From NCBI RefSeq assembly GCF_002813295.1, contig NZ_PHUE01000001.1:4464001-4528000 (forward strand): a DNA stretch of 64,000 nucleotides. Reading direction: 5' to 3'. Below the pieces are notes generated by a model that saw only the letters and a list, made by a program, of their open reading frames with translations, did no database searches and had not been told where the DNA came from. Positions 60,240-64,000 of the stretch are shown here, one piece after another (positions within the stretch are counted from its first letter, which is position 1; each line of letters starts with the position of its first letter). The translations under genes and the position numbers were made by a program. The DNA is from Flavobacterium sp. 5. Lineage in GTDB: Bacteria > Bacteroidota > Bacteroidia > Flavobacteriales > Flavobacteriaceae.

Positions 60240-61094
60240 TTAACTTCTACCGATTTTTGATTTATGATGTATGTCATTCACTAAATCATCAATTTTTTGA
60301 GTACTTTCTCTCATCCTTTCCAAATAATTTAGAAGTTCATCATTATCGGTATGATCTTTTGAAGCATCAATGAGTTTTAAAACTGAATTTACAGGCATTT
60401 TCAAATCAAGAGTTACTTTGTTTATGAAATCATTATATTCTTTGTTTGCTGATATTGAGTTATATTTTGCTGAAGCTAGTTTAATATTTTCTAGTTCATA
60501 TTCATCAGAAATTTTAGAAATATGGTTTTGACTATGTTCTTTAAAATAATATGCCCAGTATCCATTCATAAAAAATACTACAGCCGCTAACACAACATGG
60601 ATAAGAAACGTTTCTACATCAAAATTTACTTGCGAAAAAAACACTTGAGGTCCTGCGGCATCATTATAAACAAAATTTTGTAAGTAAGCTAAACCTCCGT
60701 GATGTAAAACCACTAAAAGGGTAAGCGGAATTTGGAGTTTCCAATTTTGGTAAATAATTAAAATCGTACTAGCAATAAAAACTGTAAAATGCATTTCGAA
60801 TAGACCGTGCATTTGATATATGTACAGTGCCATAAAGACAGATAACACTACCGATAATACATATTGGTAGAATTTCGATTTTTTTAGAAAAATTTTTGCA
60901 GAATAATAAGCTACCAAATTTAAAGTTCCTACTCCTACTCCAATTTCATAAGTATCGTACTTAAATGATAACCCAATTCCAAGTAAAAAATAAGCGGCAA
61001 GGACATAGTTAATAATAGTGTCTGATTTTTGCGTCATTGTTGACGTAAAATTGTGAAGATAATCTTGTTCATTCAAACTAGCTTTTGTTTTCAT
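60240..61094 (-). CDS. Six-helix membrane sensor with degenerate HisKA-like domain
   Basis: A 284-residue protein with about six hydrophobic segments (residues 25-185), including MHGLFEMHFTVFIASTILIIYQNW, which resembles the N-terminal sensor module of some bacterial chemoreceptors. A coiled linker leads to NKVTLDLKMPVNSVLKLI (about 225-242), aligning with the histidine-kinase dimerisation helix (x-S-H-D-L-K-x-P), where the phospho-acceptor His is Leu229. There is no ATPase domain. It therefore looks like a sensor that dimerises but cannot be phosphorylated. It lies between the redoxin and PAS genes on one transcript. Confidence 0.75.
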   Translation of the reverse strand: MKTKASLNEQDYLHNFTSTMTQKSDTIINYVLAAYFLLGIGLSFKYDTYEIGVGVGTLNLVAYYSAKIFLKKSKFYQYVLSVVLSVFMALYIYQMHGLFEMHFTVFIASTILIIYQNWKLQIPLTLLVVLHHGGLAYLQNFVYNDAAGPQVFFSQVNFDVETFLIHVVLAAVVFFMNGYWAYYFKEHSQNHISKISDEYELENIKLASAKYNSISANKEYNDFINKVTLDLKMPVNSVLKLIDASKDHTDNDELLNYLERMRESTQKIDDLVNDIHHKSKIGRS

Positions 61095-61124
61095 AGATAT
61101 AGGTAATTTAGGTTAAAGTTAGAT

Positions 61125-61727
61125 TTATTTATTGCATTTTGGTAATGAACATCCGTATGCCCTAAGTGCTAAAGCATCAAATGAAGGGGAATTAGTTTTC
61201 TTTAGTAAAGATTCTATTGCCATTTGAGCATAATTACTATCGGCATTAGTACAATATCTTGTTTTGTTGTAGTTTCCACGGTAATATAAGTTGTGAGATC
61301 CATCTAAAAGGACTGCTTGGGGAGTCGAAAAAACACCGCATTTTTTAGCAATTTCTTCATCAAAAAAGACAGGGATATCATCAGAATTAAATTTTTTTTG
61401 GATTTCTTCTATTGTGAAATTTTTCTGTTTGTTTAGAACAACAATTTTAAAATTGATTTTATCTCCATACTTTTTGATTAGTGTACTTATATGAGGTACA
61501 TTAAATCGTGAGCAGGGACAATCAGGATTAAAAAAGTGGATAAAAACTGGTTTGCTATCTTCAACGCAACATTGTCCCAAGTCAATTTTGGTCCCCATGG
61601 CAACGTCATGATAATTTTTTGGAATAGGTGTTGGTAGACTATATTTATATTCGTTCTGCCAGAATAAAAAAGCAATTGCAACAAGTAATAATGAAAACCA
61701 TAAGCCCAGAAGTATTTTTTTCTTCAT
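61125..61727 (-). CDS. Membrane-anchored thioredoxin-fold protein (AhpC/TSA-like)
   Basis: A 200-residue protein with an N-terminal signal anchor (KKILLGLWFSLLLVAIAFLFW). The domain has VFIHFFNPDCPCSRFN, a CxC motif in the thioredoxin active-site position, then KINFKIVVLNKQ and IPVFFDEEIAKKCGVFSTPQAVLLD, the cis-Pro region STPQ. A second C-terminal region (YGCSLPKC) has two further cysteines. It is an exported redox protein, perhaps related to DUF6436. It is the first gene of the sensor group, so a redox signal for the downstream sensors is conceivable. Confidence 0.8.
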   Translation of the reverse strand: MKKKILLGLWFSLLLVAIAFLFWQNEYKYSLPTPIPKNYHDVAMGTKIDLGQCCVEDSKPVFIHFFNPDCPCSRFNVPHISTLIKKYGDKINFKIVVLNKQKNFTIEEIQKKFNSDDIPVFFDEEIAKKCGVFSTPQAVLLDGSHNLYYRGNYNKTRYCTNADSNYAQMAIESLLKKTNSPSFDALALRAYGCSLPKCNK

Positions 61728-62122
61728 AGATCAATTATTTAGTTAAAAACAAAAAAAGGTAAACACTTGTTAATTCAATTATTTCTACTAATTTTAAAAG
61801 GTTTAAAAAATGGTCTTGTTTTTATATTTTAACATTATTTTAATGAAGAATGTTTTTATAAAGTTAAAAAACAACCACTTTCTTTAACAATATCAATATT
61901 ACAAATAAAATAGATAAAGTGCAAAAAAAAGAAACAAAATACATAAAAAAAAATATTACGTCTTATTTTACTTGCTTTTAGCTTGTAAAAGTTAAAATCA
62001 AGAGATAAAAGATTAGTTAATTATTGATTTTGTTTTTAAATGAAATGTTAATAAAATTAAAATTTATTCATATTATTCAGCTGATACGTTTAATAAACAT
62101 TCTAAATGATTATATTTTTTTT
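61728..62122. other. AT-rich divergent intergenic region
   Basis: About 395 bp between the divergently transcribed redoxin and MarC genes. It holds A/T runs and no open frame that looks coding; the 99-nt in-frame extension of the MarC frame (62024-62122) looks non-coding. Promoters for both genes should lie here, but I could not identify clear boxes. Confidence 0.45.
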
Positions 62123-62797
62123 ATGGCTCCAATTATAACTTTCATACATTTAGTATTCGTTGCTTTCCTAACATTATTTCCTCCAGTAAATCCAGTAGGA
62201 ACTTCTTTCATAATAGATCCAATGTTAACTCATTTAAGCCGAAAAGAACGACTTGTGGCTGCTAAAAAAATAGCATTATATTGCTTTGTTATATGTGTTA
62301 CTTCTGTGATCATTGGTAGTTGGATTTTAAAATTATTTGGGCTTTCATTACCAATAGTTCAAATTGCTGGTGGATTAACAATTTGTAATATGGGATGGAA
62401 TTTATTAAATTCGGATAATAGCGCTTCTGAAAATAGTTCTTCAGAAAAAACGATTCAGCCTCAAGATAAATTCTCAAAAATTGAAAACTCATTATTTTAC
62501 CCCATGTCTTTTCCGATGATGTGTGGAGCTGGTACGATTTCTGTTTTGCTAACATTGAGTGCATCAACTTCATTCCAAAATATCGAACAATATTTATGGA
62601 ATACTAGTGCTCTAATTGTTGGGATTTTTTGTATGACCGTTGTTATTTATATATGTGTTGCCAATACGCATATTCTATTAGAAAAAATAGGTGAAAGAGG
62701 AAAACAAATTGTAAATCGTTTAAGTGCCTTTATCGTATTTTGTATTGGTTTGCAAATTTTTTGGGAAGGATTACAAGTACTTCTTTCTTTAAAGTAA
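62123..62797 (+). CDS. MarC family membrane protein
   Basis: A 225-residue protein with about six transmembrane helices, starting MAPIITFIHLVFVAFLTLFPPVNPVGTSFIIDPML. The PVNPVG segment is the MarC/UPF0056 hallmark, and a long polar loop (about residues 100-130) separates the halves. The family is a putative transporter of unknown substrate, once linked to antibiotic resistance without firm support. The ATG at 62123 fits the family better than upstream starts at 62024 or 62042. It precedes the efflux adaptor gene by 212 nt. Confidence 0.85.
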   Translation: MAPIITFIHLVFVAFLTLFPPVNPVGTSFIIDPMLTHLSRKERLVAAKKIALYCFVICVTSVIIGSWILKLFGLSLPIVQIAGGLTICNMGWNLLNSDNSASENSSSEKTIQPQDKFSKIENSLFYPMSFPMMCGAGTISVLLTLSASTSFQNIEQYLWNTSALIVGIFCMTVVIYICVANTHILLEKIGERGKQIVNRLSAFIVFCIGLQIFWEGLQVLLSLK

Positions 62798-62954
62798 TTT
62801 TAAAAATTTAAACCTTTTTATCTTATTGATTAAACCTTTTGGAATTTTGAAAGTCTTATATTTTAGCTAAAACAAGTTTTGGCTAAATATTAATACTTGT
62901 ATGTACAAACGTTAAATAAAAATTAACAATTCAACTTTTAACAATTCTAAAACC

Positions 62955-62962
62955 TAAATTTG
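62955..62962 (+). promoter_or_regulatory. -7 box for the efflux adaptor gene
   Basis: TAAATTTG fits TAnnTTTG, 47 nt before the ATG at 63010. No clear -33 TTG was found. Confidence 0.5.
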
Positions 62963-63009
62963 CTTTTCCTTAACTAAAGGAATTATTTAACTTTATTTAT
63001 ACCCTACTT

Positions 63010-64000
63010 ATGAAAATAAAAAACATTGTCTACATCTTATTATTACTATGTTTTGTTGGATTTATTGGCTATAGAATTACTTCTAATAGTGCGAAAAAAA
63101 ATGATTCAAAAGATAAAGGCGCAAAAGATAAACCAGTGACCGTTACAGGGATAGTAGTTCGTTCTAAAACTTTTGACAATAACTTATCTCTTTCTGGCTC
63201 TATTGAAGCAAATGAGCAGATTGAAATTCACTCAGAAGTTTCAGGAATTGTTGAGGGTATTTATTTTCAAGAAGGTAGCAATGTGACCAAAGGACAAATA
63301 TTATTTAAAGTAAATGATATAGAGTTAAGAGCGCAATTAACTCAAGCTAGTACAAAAGAAGGTTTAGCTGCCGAAAATGAAAGAAGAGCTAAGTTATTAT
63401 TACAAAAGGAAGCAATTAGCCAAGAAGAATATGATATAGCAAGAGCCGATTATAAATCTGCTCAAGCACAAAGTCAGTTGGTAAAGGCTCAAATTTCAAA
63501 AACATCTGTTCGGGCTCCTTTTTCAGGAAAAATAGGATTACGTTCAATTTCTCCAGGAACTTATATTACACCTACAGTTATGGTAGCAAAATTAGTCAAT
63601 ACTGGAAAATTAAAAATTACATTTTCTATTCCCGAAAAATACGCAGCAGAAGTAAAATCAAATTCAGCTATAGATTTTACTGTTTCGGGATCTACTAAAG
63701 TGTACACTGCCAAAATATATGCTATTGAGCCAGAAGTAGAAGTAGCTACACGTACTTTACAAATTAGAGCGATTGCAGATAATATTGATGGAAAACTTTT
63801 CCCTGGAACTTTTGCAGATGTAAAATTACCATTAGATATTATTAATGATGCAATAGTTATTCCATCCGAGTCAATTATACCTGTTCAGAATGGTAAAAAA
63901 GTTTATATCGCCAATATGGGCAAAGCCAAAGAAGTTATGGTAGAAGCTACTACAAGAACCGATTCTTCTATTTTGATTCTTTCAGGATTAAAAGTTGGTG
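63010..64000 (+). CDS. RND efflux periplasmic adaptor (membrane fusion protein), 5' part
   Basis: The frame is open from the ATG at 63010 to the window end, so about 330 N-terminal residues are visible. After an N-terminal membrane helix (KNIVYILLLLCFVGFIGY) comes the lipoyl-like half SGSIEANEQIEIHSEVSGIVEGIYFQEG, an alpha-hairpin (TQASTKEGLAAENERRAKLLLQKEAISQEEYDIARADYKSAQAQ), the second lipoyl half VRAPFSGKIGLRSISPGTYI, and the beta-barrel ending FADVKLPL. This is the standard HlyD/AcrA adaptor order, so an RND pump gene should follow beyond 64000. Confidence 0.9.
   Translation, partial: MKIKNIVYILLLLCFVGFIGYRITSNSAKKNDSKDKGAKDKPVTVTGIVVRSKTFDNNLSLSGSIEANEQIEIHSEVSGIVEGIYFQEGSNVTKGQILFKVNDIELRAQLTQASTKEGLAAENERRAKLLLQKEAISQEEYDIARADYKSAQAQSQLVKAQISKTSVRAPFSGKIGLRSISPGTYITPTVMVAKLVNTGKLKITFSIPEKYAAEVKSNSAIDFTVSGSTKVYTAKIYAIEPEVEVATRTLQIRAIADNIDGKLFPGTFADVKLPLDIINDAIVIPSESIIPVQNGKKVYIANMGKAKEVMVEATTRTDSSILILSGLKVG

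Noticed and set aside
1..64000. tRNA, rRNA, prophage, integrative element or insertion sequence
   Set aside because: No tRNA-like cloverleaf, rRNA segment, integrase, transposase or phage structural gene was recognised by reading; a covariance search could still find a missed small RNA.

Overview
The window is a chromosomal segment of a Bacteroidota bacterium, most probably a Flavobacterium. The evidence is the strongly AT-rich base composition, TAnnTTTG-type -7 promoter boxes, the gene content (fused hisIE and hisB, an E1 alpha-beta fusion, a CAL67264-type membrane microprotein, Sec/lipobox exports of flavobacterial style) and intergenic repeats that I recognise from memory as flavobacterial. 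No rRNA, tRNA, CRISPR array, transposase, integrase or phage gene was seen, so this looks like core chromosome with one catabolic island.

Layout. 1-1.3 kb: tail of a YbdG-like MscS channel, a hotdog thioesterase and a small conserved protein. 1.66-11.9 kb: a ten-gene, same-strand operon with gaps of 10-48 nt. It encodes a Tat-leader gluconate-2-dehydrogenase-subunit-3-like protein, a GMC flavoprotein with a CX5CX3C iron-sulfur motif, two Gfo/Idh/MocA oxidoreductases, three TIM-barrel isomerases, a c-type cytochrome, a DUF1080 (3-keto-disaccharide hydrolase family) protein and an MFS permease. Together these read as a 3-keto-glycoside pathway: oxidise the C3 hydroxyl of a glycoside, cleave the 3-keto product, then import, isomerise and reduce the keto sugar. 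12-14.6 kb: a secreted M1 peptidase and a CBM9-like protein.

14.65-22.3 kb: the complete his operon hisG-D-C-B-H-A-F-IE on the minus strand. Upstream of hisG lies an unannotated 19-residue leader peptide with five His codons, a terminator and a competing antiterminator pairing, which is a textbook ribosome-stalling attenuator. A palindromic repeat cluster sits inside the operon between hisF and hisA. 22.4-27 kb: pckA and a fused 2-oxoacid dehydrogenase E1, separated by about 950 bp that hold a 20-unit tandem array with a 21-bp period.

27-59.5 kb: mostly housekeeping genes (2OG oxygenase, SUI1, nucleoside phosphorylase, ung, a mutS2 without Smr, ettA, pulA, holA, GT2, OmpA lipoprotein, Sua5-type TsaC, UvrD/PcrA, TauE, M1 peptidase, recG). 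A PP-loop / HEAGH / Asp-hydroxylase operon converges on a NodU-type carbamoyltransferase. 59.6-61.7 kb: a minus-strand group with a membrane redoxin, a six-helix sensor whose HisKA-like segment has lost its phospho-acceptor histidine, and an Aer-like PAS protein. 62-64 kb: a MarC protein and the start of an RND efflux adaptor gene cut by the window end.

Two families of structured intergenic repeats each occur twice (14.56 and 36.84 kb; 32.29 and 47.88 kb). The second family keeps its flanks while its hairpin changes sequence on both arms, which indicates selection on structure. The strongest candidates for something undescribed are the 21-bp array, the structured repeat families and the his attenuator; the 3-keto-glycoside operon is the most informative metabolic system.
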